DNA of 64,000 nucleotides from Thermomonas sp. HDW16 (GTDB taxonomy: Bacteria > Pseudomonadota > Gammaproteobacteria > Xanthomonadales > Xanthomonadaceae): NCBI RefSeq assembly GCF_011302915.1, contig NZ_CP049872.1:868001-932000 (forward strand), read 5' to 3'. The first letter of the stretch is position 1, and each line of letters opens with the position of its first letter. Of the stretch, positions 1 to 8,775 are shown one piece after another. Position numbers and translations under genes: made by a program. The notes under the pieces are model-generated. The model was not told where the DNA came from. It made no database searches and saw only the letters and a program-made list of their open reading frames with translations.

Positions 1-194
1 CACAGCCGCCACAGCATGCCGGCGGCAAGCATGGCCACGCCGACGAACAGGCCGAGGAACAACAGCGCCAGCAGCAAGCCGACGCCTACCACGCCCAACA
101 CGATGCGCAGCATCGGATGACGCGGACGGCGCGGTGCGGCGAACGAAGCGAAGCGGATGTTGCGGAAAAAAACGGGGCGACGGAATGCGGACAT
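1..194 (-). CDS. Hypothetical membrane protein, N-terminal part only
   Basis: An open frame on the minus strand starts with ATG at base 194 and runs off the left edge, so only about 64 residues are visible. After a basic N-terminus (several Arg and Phe residues) there is one long hydrophobic stretch at about residues 29-60, rich in Leu, Val and Gly, which looks like a membrane segment. The start is divergent from the Rieske gene. I do not recognise the family. That it is a real gene is inferred from the positive-inside charge pattern and the divergent arrangement. Confidence 0.5.
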   Translation of the reverse strand, partial: MSAFRRPVFFRNIRFASFAAPRRPRHPMLRIVLGVVGVGLLLALLFLGLFVGVAMLAAGMLWRL

Positions 195-234
195 ATGCGC
201 GTGGATTCCTGCGGCGTGCGAGCGCCATGACACA

Positions 235-651
235 ATGCCGACAAGTATCCCGGCAGTGCGAGCACGAGTTGTGAGCAGATCGTTAAACCGTGATGGCGAC
301 GACCGTTTCCCGAGCACCCTGCTGCGGTTGGACGCCATGCCGACGGACAGCCTGCATGAGGTCGAGGCGATGGTGGACGGCGATGGCGAGTCGCTGATCC
401 TGCATCGCGATGCGGCCGGCAATGTGCGTGCCTGGCTGAACGTGTGCCCGCACGCGGGGCGTCGCCTGGATTGGGCGCCGGGGCAGTTCCTGCGCAGCAA
501 GGACGGCCTGCTGGTGTGCGCGGTGCACGGCGCCAGCTTCGAGCTGCGGGGCGGCGGTTGCGTGGGCGGCCCGTGTCGTGGCGAATCGCTGCGCGAGGTC
601 GCGGTGGAGGTGCGCGATGGCGAAGTCCGCCTGCGCGAAACCCGCACCTAG
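235..651 (+). CDS. Small Rieske [2Fe-2S] protein
   Basis: The protein carries the two halves of a Rieske cluster site: Cys-Pro-His at bases 445-453 and Cys-x-x-His at bases 517-528, the second within CAVHGASF. The rest is one Rieske fold of about 110 residues with no oxygenase catalytic domain, so it is more likely an electron carrier than a complete ring hydroxylase. The start is uncertain: ATG at 235 is used here, but GTG at 271 is in frame and gives a more typical length. The last codon overlaps the stop codon of the convergent permease gene, so the two 3' ends share bases and there is no room for a terminator between them. Confidence 0.75.
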   Translation: MPTSIPAVRARVVSRSLNRDGDDRFPSTLLRLDAMPTDSLHEVEAMVDGDGESLILHRDAAGNVRAWLNVCPHAGRRLDWAPGQFLRSKDGLLVCAVHGASFELRGGGCVGGPCRGESLREVAVEVRDGEVRLRETRT

Positions 652-2486
652 TACAACAGGTTGATCACCACCACGATCACCGCGAGGTAGATCAGCGACA
701 TCGGCCCGCCAACGCGCCACAGGTCGCGGCTGGTGTAGTTGGCGGGGCCGGTGATCATCGACATCACTGGGTTGGAGACGGTCATCAGGTTGTTGGAGGC
801 GGACAATGCCACGATCAATGCAAACGCGGTGGGGTCGCCTCCGGCGGCCAGCGCGATATTGATCGCGATCGGCACCATGATGATGGTCGCGCCGACATGG
901 CTGATCGCCAGCGAAAACGCGGTGGTCAGCAAACCGATCAATATTTGCAGCAGCCATAGCGGAATGCCGTCTGGCAGCTGCTGCAAGCTATGGCCTGCCA
1001 CCCATGCAGCGGCACCACTGGAATCCATCGCCCAGCCCAACGGGATCAGGCAGGCCATCAGGAATACGGTCTTCCAGCTGATCGCGGCGTAGGCCTCGTC
1101 GATGTTGATCACGCCGGCCACCAGCATGCCGGCCACGCCGGTCATCAGCGCGATCGGCACCGGGATCTTCGAGCTCAGCGCCAGCAGCATGGAAATCGCG
1201 AAGATCGTCATCGCGATCTTGAATTTGTGCGGGCGCTGCTCGCCCTTCGGGTAGTCGGTGACCACCACGAAGTCCTTGCCCTTGGCGGCCTGCGCCAGGT
1301 CGGTCCAGATGCTGTGCAACACCAGCATGTCGCCAGCGCGGATCGGCGTGCTGCGCACGTCCGCGCGCAGCACGTCCTTGTCGCGGTTGATCGCCAGCAG
1401 GCTGATGCCGAGCTGTTTGCGCAGGCGCAGTTGCGCGGAGGTCTTGCCGATGAAGCCGGAGGTCGGCGGCACCACGGCTTCGGAAATACCCGCTCGGCTG
1501 GGGTTGAACAGGTCGCCGAAGGTGCGCAGCCGCGACGACAGTCGCAGGAAATTGTTCTGCGCGAAGTCGGTGACTTGCTCCTTCGCACCCATCATGCCGA
1601 GTACGCTGCCGACCCAGATCCGCGCGTCCGCCGGTGGCGACAGCCGCGATTCCTCGCCCGTGCGCAGCGCCAGCAGCAACGGCGCGCCCGGCATGGTTTC
1701 GGTATCGCCCACGCTCATGCCGACCAGCGGGCTGTCGGCGGTGACCGTGAGTTCGTACACGTCACCGTCGATGCCGTAGGCACGAGCGAAATAACTCTGC
1801 GTGCGCGACGGAGTGACCGCGTCGCCTTCGTCCTCGCGCAATCGCCTGCTACCGAAGAAGTGGAAGTAGGCCAGCGAGGCGGCGAGCAGGCACAAACCGA
1901 TCGGCATCGGCGCGAACATGTTCAGCGGTTCCAGCGTGGCCGCGCCCGAGGGCAGGTTGGCATTGGCGGCCACCAGCAAGTCGTTGAGCAGGATCAGCGG
2001 CGAGTTGCCGACCATGGTCAGGCCGCCGCCCATCACGATCGCCGCCGCCAGCGGCAGCAGCATGCGCGACAGGGTCAGGCCGGTGCGCGAGGACAGTCGC
2101 GAGGCCACCGGCAGGAACAGCGACATCACCGAGGGATTCTGCATGATCGAGCTGGTCAGGCCGGCCATGCCGGTGGTCAGCAGCAGCAGGCGCGATTCGA
2201 CGCCATGCGCGCGCCGCAGCAGCCAGCCGGACAGCCGGTTGAGTGCACCGGTGCGATCCAGCCCCGCGCCCAGGATCATGGTGGCGATGATGCTCATCAC
2301 CGCGTTGCCGGAGAAACCGCCGAACAGGTCTTCGCGCGGCACCAGCCCGGTGAGGCCCAGCACCACCAGCACCACCAGCGCGACCACGTCGGCGCGGATG
2401 CGCTCGAACAGGAACATCACCATCGTGAAGAACACCAGCCCGAGCACCAGCTCCATGTCGGTGGTGAGCGTCAGCGTGGTATCCAT
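648..2486 (-). CDS. SLC13/CitT-type permease with TrkA-C domains
   Basis: A 612-residue inner-membrane transporter. Hydrophobic segments occupy about residues 10-205 and again 410-612. Between them lies a soluble insert of about 200 residues that looks like two TrkA-C (RCK_C) domains, the layout usual in SLC13-family permeases annotated as sodium/sulfate or dicarboxylate symporters. The helical part holds Gly/Ser/Asn-rich motifs such as MVGNSPL and SASNNL, of the type found in the re-entrant loops of this superfamily. The substrate cannot be read from the sequence. It lies 24 bp downstream of trmB on the same strand and may be cotranscribed with it. Confidence 0.85.
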   Translation of the reverse strand: MDTTLTLTTDMELVLGLVFFTMVMFLFERIRADVVALVVLVVLGLTGLVPREDLFGGFSGNAVMSIIATMILGAGLDRTGALNRLSGWLLRRAHGVESRLLLLTTGMAGLTSSIMQNPSVMSLFLPVASRLSSRTGLTLSRMLLPLAAAIVMGGGLTMVGNSPLILLNDLLVAANANLPSGAATLEPLNMFAPMPIGLCLLAASLAYFHFFGSRRLREDEGDAVTPSRTQSYFARAYGIDGDVYELTVTADSPLVGMSVGDTETMPGAPLLLALRTGEESRLSPPADARIWVGSVLGMMGAKEQVTDFAQNNFLRLSSRLRTFGDLFNPSRAGISEAVVPPTSGFIGKTSAQLRLRKQLGISLLAINRDKDVLRADVRSTPIRAGDMLVLHSIWTDLAQAAKGKDFVVVTDYPKGEQRPHKFKIAMTIFAISMLLALSSKIPVPIALMTGVAGMLVAGVINIDEAYAAISWKTVFLMACLIPLGWAMDSSGAAAWVAGHSLQQLPDGIPLWLLQILIGLLTTAFSLAISHVGATIIMVPIAINIALAAGGDPTAFALIVALSASNNLMTVSNPVMSMITGPANYTSRDLWRVGGPMSLIYLAVIVVVINLLY

Positions 2487-2510
2487 GTCGTGCCGTGCGT
2501 TCCTTTGCTG

Positions 2511-3245
2511 TCAGCAGCGGTCGTACAGCAGGTCCCAGACGCCGTGGCCCAGCTTCTGGCCGCGGGTTTCGAAATGCGTCTGCGGGCGCCAGTCCGGCCG
2601 TAGCACCGTCCCGCGCAAGCCTGCGCGGTTGGCGATGCCGACGGTCGCGTCCAGTACGTCCCACATCTGCTCGGCATAGTCCTGCCAATCGGTGGCGAGG
2701 TGCAAGCGCCCGTCCGCGGCCAGCTTGCGCACCAGCAACGCGGCGAACTCGGCATTCACCAGCCTGCGCTTGTTATGGCGCTTCTTGTGCCAGGGGTCGG
2801 GGAAGTAGATGCGGATCTCGTCCAGCGCGCCATCGGCGACTTCGCGCTCCAGCACTTCCACCGCATCATGGTGATAGAGCTTCGCATTGCGTGCATCGTC
2901 CGTCGCCAGCGCGTTGAGCAGGCGGCCGACGCCGGGGGCATGCACTTCGATGCCGATATGGTCGCGATCCGGATCGCGCTGCGCGGAGTAGCGGAACGCT
3001 TCACCGTTGCCGAAGCCGATTTCCAGGATGCGCTTTGCCTTGCGCCCGAACGCGGCATCGAAATCGCGCGGCGTGCCGGTGTAATTCAAACCGAAACGCG
3101 GCCACAGTTCGTCGAACGCACGCTGTTGCGCCTCGGTGAAGCGGCCCTGGCGCAGCACGAAGCTGCGCACCTTGCGGTGGCCTTCCTCGATGGTGAACGG
3201 CTTCGGCGGTGACTTGGCGCCGGCGCTGGAAAACGGATCGGACAT
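2511..3245 (-). CDS. trmB: tRNA (guanine-N7)-methyltransferase
   Basis: This enzyme methylates guanosine 46 in the variable loop of many tRNAs, using SAM. The 244-residue protein has the glycine-rich SAM motif [10 protein letters not shown] and the family signature [15 protein letters not shown], which carries the catalytic and tRNA-binding residues. Length and N-terminal extension match bacterial TrmB. The ATG at 3245 is one base from the stop codon of thiG, so trmB probably follows thiS-thiG in one transcript. Confidence 0.96.
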   Translation of the reverse strand: MSDPFSSAGAKSPPKPFTIEEGHRKVRSFVLRQGRFTEAQQRAFDELWPRFGLNYTGTPRDFDAAFGRKAKRILEIGFGNGEAFRYSAQRDPDRDHIGIEVHAPGVGRLLNALATDDARNAKLYHHDAVEVLEREVADGALDEIRIYFPDPWHKKRHNKRRLVNAEFAALLVRKLAADGRLHLATDWQDYAEQMWDVLDATVGIANRAGLRGTVLRPDWRPQTHFETRGQKLGHGVWDLLYDRC

Positions 3246-3246
3246 C

Positions 3247-4041
3247 TCAGCCGATCAACCCGTCGACCGGCGACGAGGCACTGGCATAGCGTTTGCGCGG
3301 AATGCGTCCAGCCTTGAACGCGGCGCGGCCGGCTTCCACCGCCAGCTTCATCGCATGCGCCATCAGCACCGGATCCTTCGCGCCGGCGATCGCGGTGTTC
3401 ATCAGCACGCCATCGCAGCCCAGCTCCATCGCGATGGCCGCGTCCGAAGCAGTGCCCACGCCGGCATCGACGATGATCGGCACCTTCGCGCTTTCGATGA
3501 TCTCGATCAGGTTGTACTTGTTCTGCACGCCAAGACCGGATCCGATCGGCGCCGCCAGCGGCATCACCGCCACGCAGCCGATCTCCTCCAGGCGCTTGCA
3601 CAGGATCGGATCGTCGCTGGTGTAGACCATCACCTCGAAGCCGTCCTTGACCAGCGTTTCGGCGGCGGCGAGTGTGGCTACGACATCGGGGTACAACGTC
3701 TTCTGGTCGCCCAGCACTTCCAGCTTGACCAGGTTGTGGCCGTCGAGCAGCTCGCGCGCAAGACGGCAGGTGCGCACCGCGTCGTCGGCGGTGTAGCAGC
3801 CTGCGGTGTTGGGCAGGATCGTGTAGCGATCCGGCGGCAACACGTCGAGCAGGTTGGGCTCGCCCGGGTTCTGGCCGATGTTGGTGCGGCGGATGGCGAC
3901 GGTGACGATCTGCGCGCCGGCGGCATCGGTGGCGCGGCGGGTTTCGTCGAGGTCCTTGAACTTGCCGGTGCCGGTGAGCAGGCGCGAGGCGTAGGGCTTG
4001 CCGGCGATGAGGAGGGTGTCGGAATTGGGCGATGCATTCAT
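3247..4041 (-). CDS. thiG: Thiazole synthase
   Basis: ThiG condenses 1-deoxy-D-xylulose 5-phosphate, dehydroglycine and ThiS-thiocarboxylate into the thiazole phosphate moiety of thiamine. The 264-residue protein is full length. It has the expected VKLEVLGD segment bearing the Schiff-base lysine and the phosphate-binding GVGTASDAA and [11 protein letters not shown] loops of the TIM barrel. It follows thiS by 9 bp, the standard thiS-thiG order. No TPP riboswitch is visible upstream. Confidence 0.97.
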   Translation of the reverse strand: MNASPNSDTLLIAGKPYASRLLTGTGKFKDLDETRRATDAAGAQIVTVAIRRTNIGQNPGEPNLLDVLPPDRYTILPNTAGCYTADDAVRTCRLARELLDGHNLVKLEVLGDQKTLYPDVVATLAAAETLVKDGFEVMVYTSDDPILCKRLEEIGCVAVMPLAAPIGSGLGVQNKYNLIEIIESAKVPIIVDAGVGTASDAAIAMELGCDGVLMNTAIAGAKDPVLMAHAMKLAVEAGRAAFKAGRIPRKRYASASSPVDGLIG

Positions 4042-4050
4042 CGCATTAGT

Positions 4051-4263
4051 TTAGCCGCCACCCAGCGCATGCACGATCTCGATCTTGTCGCCATCGCGCA
4101 GTGCGTGTTCGGCGTGTCGGCCGCGCGGGACGATCTCGCCATTGACCTCCACCGCGACCCGGCGTTCGGCCAGGCGTTCGGCTTCGAGCAAAGCGGTGAT
4201 GGTGGCACCGGGTTCAAGGCGGCGGGTTTCGCCGTTCAACTGCACGTGGAGTGTCTCGCTCAT
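4051..4263 (-). CDS. thiS: Sulfur carrier protein ThiS
   Basis: A 70-residue beta-grasp protein whose C-terminus is activated as a thiocarboxylate to give sulfur to ThiG. It ends in Ala-Leu-Gly-Gly-Gly, providing the obligatory terminal Gly-Gly, and contains the family segments VEVNGEIVPR and DGDKIEIVHALGG. The open frame extends further upstream, but the ATG at 4263 gives the normal family length. It is the first gene of the thiS-thiG-trmB-permease run. Confidence 0.93.
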   Translation of the reverse strand: MSETLHVQLNGETRRLEPGATITALLEAERLAERRVAVEVNGEIVPRGRHAEHALRDGDKIEIVHALGGG

Positions 4264-4390
4264 CTCGGCATTTTCGCCCGTTTTGCCGCAGTTGCGTCGT
4301 GCGGCGGCGCAGCTTGTTGTTGTTACTATTTCGTGAAACCATCGGCACCATTCGCCGTCGTACTGTCGGCGACCACCTGAGGAATCCACG

Positions 4391-6244
4391 ATGAAAGCCA
4401 AGTTCCGCCGTTCCCTGCTGACCACTGCGCTGGCTCTGGCTGTTCTGCCGGCTGCCGTTCAAGCGACCGACTCGCCGTTCACCAAGACCGTCTTCTTCGG
4501 CGACAGCCTGACCGATGGCGGCTTCTTCCGCCCACTGCTTCCCGCCAGCGTGCAGTCTGTGACGGGTCAGTTCACCACCAACCCGGGTTATGTGTGGTCG
4601 CAATACCTGGCGGATTACTACGGCAGCAATGCGCAGAGCGCATGGTTCGGTACCGGCGCTGGCACGCGTGACGGTGCTGGCAACAACTGGGCTGTGGGTG
4701 GCGCTCGCGTCGGCACGAATTCCGCAGGCGCACTGGGCTACACGCCGTCGATGTCGTCGCAGCTGACCAATTACCTGTCGCGCAATGGCGGCCATGCCGA
4801 TTCGGGTGCGCTGTACACCGTTTGGGGCGGCGCCAACGACCTGTTCACGATCACCAGCCCGGCGCAGGCCCCGACCGTGATCGGCGCGGCAGTGACCGCA
4901 CAAGTCGGCATCGTGGGTGCACTGACCCAGGCCGGTGCGCAATACATCCTGGTGCCGACCCTGCCGGATCTCGGCCTGACCCCGTCCTCGCGCGCGGGCG
5001 GCGCGGCGGCAATGGCGCAAGGCACCGCGCTGTCCACAAACTACAACACGGCACTGTTCGGGGGGCTGGCCTCAGCCAACCTGCGAGTCATCCCGTTGGA
5101 TACCTTCCACTTCCTGCAGGAAGTGGTGGCCAACCCGTCGGCGTTCGGCATCACCAACGTCACTGGCACCGCCTGCCAGCCGCAGATCACCGCGCAATCG
5201 CTGACCTGCAATCCGACCTCGCTGGTGAATCCGTCCGCACCGAACACCTACCTGTTCGCCGATGGCGTGCACCCGACGAGCGGTGCACACAAGGCATTGG
5301 CCGATTACGCCGTCTCGGTGATTGAAGGCCCGCGCCAGATCGCGATCCTGCCGCATTCCGAAGTGGTGGTCGGCCGTGCGCGTGCGGAGATGGTCGATCT
5401 CGCCATTACCAGTTTCGACAAGGAAGACGGCATGCGTTGGTGGGCTGACGTGCGCGGCGACCAGCAGCGTTACGACGCCCCGTTCAACTACGACGGCATC
5501 GGCCCGGCCGCTTCGTTCGGCATCGGCTGGACCCGCGGCAACCTGGTCTACGGCGGTTTCGCCGGTTATGGCCAGCAGAAAAACGATTTCGGCAACAGTC
5601 GCGGCAAGTTCAAGCAGAAGGACGCCGGTCTCGGCGGTTTCGTCGGCTGGCGCAGCGGCGCGTTCTGGGCGAACGGCCAGCTGGGTTGGACCAAGGTCAG
5701 CTACGACGTCGATCGCGTCGTGCACCTCGGCCAGGCCACCCGTGTCCACACCGGTTCGCCGGATGGCGACAACCTGAGCGTCGGTGCCAGCGCCGGCTGG
5801 AACTTCGAGCATGGCGCGCTGACCCACGGCCCGGTGATTTCGGTGCTGTCCCAGCAGGTCAAGGTCGACGGTTTTGCTGAAAGCGATCCCACCCTGTCCA
5901 CCTCGCTGGCCTATCCGGAACAGAAGTTCGATTCGCTGATCGGCAGCGCGGGTTGGCAGGCCAGCTACGCGATCAACGACCATGTCCAGCCCTACGCCAA
6001 GCTGACCTACGACCGCGAGTTCGAGGATCAGCCGGCGCATGCCTACGCGCAGTCGCAGTCGATGCCGACCACGCTGCCGTACGCGGTGCCGGGCCTGCCG
6101 TTCGACGACAGCTACGGCACCCTGGTGTTCGGCGTGCGCAGCAAGCTGCTGGGCCTGGAGACCAACGGCGGCGCCAGCCTGACCGTGGGTCAGAAGGGCG
6201 GCAACGATGCAACCTTCTTCCTCAGCGTGGGCCGCAAGTTCTGA
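4391..6244 (+). CDS. Autotransporter GDSL esterase/lipase (EstA-like)
   Basis: A 617-residue surface esterase of the EstA type. Residues 1-25 form a clear signal peptide ending AVQA. The passenger begins with FFGDSLTDGG (nucleophile Ser39 in block I) and ends with DGVHPTSGAH (catalytic Asp291 and His294 in block V), so the SGNH triad is present. From about residue 340 the sequence is an autotransporter beta-barrel that ends in an aromatic-terminated strand (SVGRKF), as expected for BAM-dependent insertion. Such proteins keep the esterase anchored on the cell surface and hydrolyse short acyl esters. It is a single-gene unit with a ribosome-binding GAGG just upstream. Confidence 0.93.
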   Translation: MKAKFRRSLLTTALALAVLPAAVQATDSPFTKTVFFGDSLTDGGFFRPLLPASVQSVTGQFTTNPGYVWSQYLADYYGSNAQSAWFGTGAGTRDGAGNNWAVGGARVGTNSAGALGYTPSMSSQLTNYLSRNGGHADSGALYTVWGGANDLFTITSPAQAPTVIGAAVTAQVGIVGALTQAGAQYILVPTLPDLGLTPSSRAGGAAAMAQGTALSTNYNTALFGGLASANLRVIPLDTFHFLQEVVANPSAFGITNVTGTACQPQITAQSLTCNPTSLVNPSAPNTYLFADGVHPTSGAHKALADYAVSVIEGPRQIAILPHSEVVVGRARAEMVDLAITSFDKEDGMRWWADVRGDQQRYDAPFNYDGIGPAASFGIGWTRGNLVYGGFAGYGQQKNDFGNSRGKFKQKDAGLGGFVGWRSGAFWANGQLGWTKVSYDVDRVVHLGQATRVHTGSPDGDNLSVGASAGWNFEHGALTHGPVISVLSQQVKVDGFAESDPTLSTSLAYPEQKFDSLIGSAGWQASYAINDHVQPYAKLTYDREFEDQPAHAYAQSQSMPTTLPYAVPGLPFDDSYGTLVFGVRSKLLGLETNGGASLTVGQKGGNDATFFLSVGRKF

Positions 6245-6261
6245 TCGGCTGATCGCCGCAT

Positions 6262-6294
6262 CGACGCAACGCACGCCATGCGTGCGTTGCGTCG
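6262..6294. repeat. Perfect 15-bp inverted repeat after the esterase gene
   Basis: Bases 6262-6276 (CGACGCAACGCACGC) are the exact reverse complement of 6280-6294, separated by three bases. The hairpin lies between the esterase stop codon and tRNA-Gly. It has no T-run on either side, so it is not a standard intrinsic terminator. It could still stabilise the 3' end or aid termination of the esterase mRNA. Confidence 0.6.
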
Positions 6295-6326
6295 CCCGCG
6301 CGGGGCGGCATAGACTTGCCGCGAAC

Positions 6327-6400
6327 GCGGGTGTAGTTCAATGGTAGAACTGCAGCTTCCCAAGCTGCTAGCGTGGGTTCGATTCCCATCACCCGCTCCA
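6327..6400 (+). tRNA. tRNA-Gly (anticodon CCC)
   Basis: The 74-nt sequence folds as a cloverleaf. The acceptor stem GCGGGTG pairs with CACCCGC, followed by T and an encoded CCA. The T-arm contains GGTTCGATTCC. The anticodon loop TTCCCAA at 6357-6363 gives anticodon CCC at 6359-6361, which reads the GGG glycine codon. It stands alone between the esterase and rimB genes. Confidence 0.97.
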
Positions 6401-6474
6401 TATTCGGCAAGCGACGGTAACGGCGGTGTTCCTCGGGATGCCGCCGTTCCTGTCTGGCGGCGACGGAGCGAAGG

Positions 6475-6927
6475 ATGACGGCGATCGCGGTCGGTTGGCG
6501 CGAGTGGGTGCTCCTGCCGGAGCTGGGCCTGCCGCGGCTGCGCGCCAAGGTGGATACCGGCGCGCGCAGTTCCGCATTGCACGTCGAGCGGCAGTGGCGT
6601 TTCGTCGAAGGCGGCGTGCCGTGGGTCGGCTTCGTGCTGGTGCCGCGGCGGCATGCGGTTGCGGTCGCGGCCAGCGCGGCGGTCGTCGATGAAAGGATGG
6701 TGACCGATTCCGGTGGCCATCGAACTTTGCGCGTGTTCGTGCGCACCAAGTTGCGATTGGCCGGGGTCGAACGTGAAATTGAAATCAACCTGGCGGATCG
6801 TTGCGGGATGCGCTTCCCGCTGCTGCTGGGGCGCACCGCGCTGGCGGATGCGTTCGTGGTCGATCCCGCCGGTTCGTACCTGCATCGCCGCCGCCGTCGC
6901 AGCGCCGAAACCTTGCAACACGCCTGA
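6475..6927 (+). CDS. rimB: RimB-type retropepsin-like protease (ATP-dependent zinc protease family)
   Basis: A 150-residue protein of the family annotated as 'ATP-dependent zinc protease', whose fold and motif are those of retropepsin-like aspartic proteases. The active-site motif is VDTGARSSALH near residue 32, and the second strand pair contains FPLLLGRTAL. Members sit next to rimK and are thought to act on the glutamate tails RimK adds. Here rimK follows 21 bp downstream on the same strand, supporting that role. The cleaved substrate is inference. Confidence 0.85.
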   Translation: MTAIAVGWREWVLLPELGLPRLRAKVDTGARSSALHVERQWRFVEGGVPWVGFVLVPRRHAVAVAASAAVVDERMVTDSGGHRTLRVFVRTKLRLAGVEREIEINLADRCGMRFPLLLGRTALADAFVVDPAGSYLHRRRRRSAETLQHA

Positions 6928-6948
6928 AACACCCAAGAGCACGCACGC

Positions 6949-7863
6949 ATGAAATTGGCGATCCTCTCCCGCAACGGCAAGCTGTATTCGACCCGGCGCC
7001 TGGTCGAGGCCGCGCGCGAACGCGGGCACACGGTGCGCGTGCTGGACCCCTTGCGTTGCTATATGCGGATCAGCAACGACGGCTTCGAGATGCATTACAA
7101 GGGCGCGCACATCGCCGGCTACCACGCGGTGATCCCGCGCATCGGTGCGTCGGTCACCCGCTACGGCTGCGCGGTGCTGCGCCAGTTCGAACTGATGGGC
7201 AGCCACACGCCGAGCAGCGCCGCGGCGATCGCCCGCGCGCGCGACAAGTTGCGCTGCCACCAATTGCTGGCGGCCGAAGGTATCGGCTTGCCGGTGACGG
7301 TGTTCGGCGACAACCCGGACGACACGGTCGACTTGCTGTCGATGCTGGGCCCGCCGCCGCACGTGATCAAGCTCAACGAAGGTACCCAGGGCACCGGGGT
7401 GATGCTGACCGAGAAGCTGTCGGCCTCGCGCGGGGTGATCGAAACCCTGCGCGGCCTGTACGCGCATTTCCTGGTGCAGGAATTCATCGGCGAAGCAAAG
7501 GGCGCCGACTTGCGCTGCTTCGTGGTGGGCGGCCAGGTAGTCGCGGCGATGCGCCGGCAGGCACCGAAGGGCGATTTTCGCTCCAACCTGCATCGCGGCG
7601 GCACCGCCAAGGCGGTGCGCGCCAGCAAGGCCGAGATCGAGACCGCAGTGCGCGCGGCGCAGGTGTTGGGCCTGGGCGTGGCGGGCGTGGACCTGATCCG
7701 CAGCAAACGAGGGCCACTGGTGCTGGAAGTGAATTCCTCACCGGGGCTGGAGGGGATCGAATCGGCGACCGGCATCGATGTCGCCGGCCGCATCATCGAA
7801 CACATCGCCACCGCCATCACGGCCCGGAAACATCATCGCAACACGGATTTGACGGATTCTTAA
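6949..7863 (+). CDS. rimK: RimK-family alpha-L-glutamate ligase (ribosomal protein S6 modification)
   Basis: A 304-residue ATP-grasp ligase that adds glutamates to the C-terminus of ribosomal protein S6 and may also make poly-alpha-glutamate. Visible features are the N-terminal MKLAILSRN segment, the ATP-grasp nucleotide loop [27 protein letters not shown] in the central domain, and the metal/catalytic segment [15 protein letters not shown]. Length is normal. It is paired with rimB and followed by a strong intrinsic terminator. Confidence 0.95.
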   Translation: MKLAILSRNGKLYSTRRLVEAARERGHTVRVLDPLRCYMRISNDGFEMHYKGAHIAGYHAVIPRIGASVTRYGCAVLRQFELMGSHTPSSAAAIARARDKLRCHQLLAAEGIGLPVTVFGDNPDDTVDLLSMLGPPPHVIKLNEGTQGTGVMLTEKLSASRGVIETLRGLYAHFLVQEFIGEAKGADLRCFVVGGQVVAAMRRQAPKGDFRSNLHRGGTAKAVRASKAEIETAVRAAQVLGLGVAGVDLIRSKRGPLVLEVNSSPGLEGIESATGIDVAGRIIEHIATAITARKHHRNTDLTDS

Positions 7864-7940
7864 TCGCGGCCTGCGTAGTGTGAACCTGCGGCGCGTCCCC
7901 ATTCCCCCGGATCAGCGCCGCGCAGGGCAGCAGTGACCTC

Positions 7941-7975
7941 GGCCCAGGCGTTTCCCCCGCCTGGGCCTTTCTTTG
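7941..7975 (+). terminator. Intrinsic terminator of rimB-rimK
   Basis: GGCCCAGGCG (7941-7950) pairs with CGCCTGGGCC, followed by TTTCTTT. It lies 78 bp after the rimK stop codon and before the response regulator start. Confidence 0.9.
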
Positions 7976-8091
7976 TCCGTGGATCGTTGCCATCGGGTTC
8001 CGTGACCGCAACGTCGCTGTGCCAGAATCCCGGAACCCTCACCCCGACCAGCGGTCACAATGAGACCGCGGGAAACCGCAAGGATCAATGC

Positions 8092-8775
8092 ATGCGCATC
8101 CTGGTGATCGAAGACAATCCGGACATCGCCGCCAACTTGGGCGACTACCTGGAGGATCGCGGCCATACCGTCGATTTCGCCGCCGACGGCGTGACCGGCC
8201 TGCACCTGGCCGTGGTGCACGATTTCGATGCCATCGTGCTCGATCTCAACCTGCCCGGCATGGACGGCCTGGAGGTCTGCCGCAAGCTGCGCAGCGAGGC
8301 GCGCAAACAGACCCCGGTGCTGATGCTGACCGCACGCGATTCGCTGGACAACAAACTGGCCGGCTTCGATTCCGGTGCCGACGACTACCTGATCAAGCCG
8401 TTCGCGCTGCAGGAAGTGGATGTGCGCCTGGGCGCGCTGGCGCGTCGCGGGCGCGGTCCGCAGGCGCGCGTGCTCAACGTCGGCGATCTGGAATACAACC
8501 TGGACACGCTGGAAGTGCGGCGCGAAGGCAAGCTGCTGCAGCTCAACCCGACGGCGTTGAAGATCCTACAGGCACTGATGGAAGCCTCGCCGGCAGTGGT
8601 TACCCGGCAGGAGCTGGAAACCCGCGTGTGGGGCGAGGAACTGCCGGATTCTGACTCCCTGCGGGTGCATATCCACGGCCTGCGCGCGATGGTGGACAAG
8701 CCGTTCGCCACGCCGATGATCCAGACCCGCCATGGCATCGGCTACCGGATCGCGCCGCCCGATGCCGACGGCTGA
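8092..8775 (+). CDS. OmpR/PhoB-family response regulator
   Basis: A 227-residue transcription factor. The receiver domain has the acidic pair Glu-Asp at residues 7-8, the phosphoacceptor Asp51 in VLDLNLPGMDG, a Thr in LMLTARD, and Lys102 in YLIKPF. The C-terminal half is an OmpR-type winged helix ending in QTRHGIGYRI. The longer open frame is ignored because ATG at 8092 begins exactly at the conserved RILVIEDN strand. The stop codon overlaps the kinase start, so the two form a cognate pair. The signal and regulon are unknown. Confidence 0.93.
   Translation: MRILVIEDNPDIAANLGDYLEDRGHTVDFAADGVTGLHLAVVHDFDAIVLDLNLPGMDGLEVCRKLRSEARKQTPVLMLTARDSLDNKLAGFDSGADDYLIKPFALQEVDVRLGALARRGRGPQARVLNVGDLEYNLDTLEVRREGKLLQLNPTALKILQALMEASPAVVTRQELETRVWGEELPDSDSLRVHIHGLRAMVDKPFATPMIQTRHGIGYRIAPPDADG

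Noticed and set aside
4264..4390. TPP riboswitch before thiS
   Set aside because: No CUGAGA or other conserved thi-box block is seen in the short leader on the minus strand.
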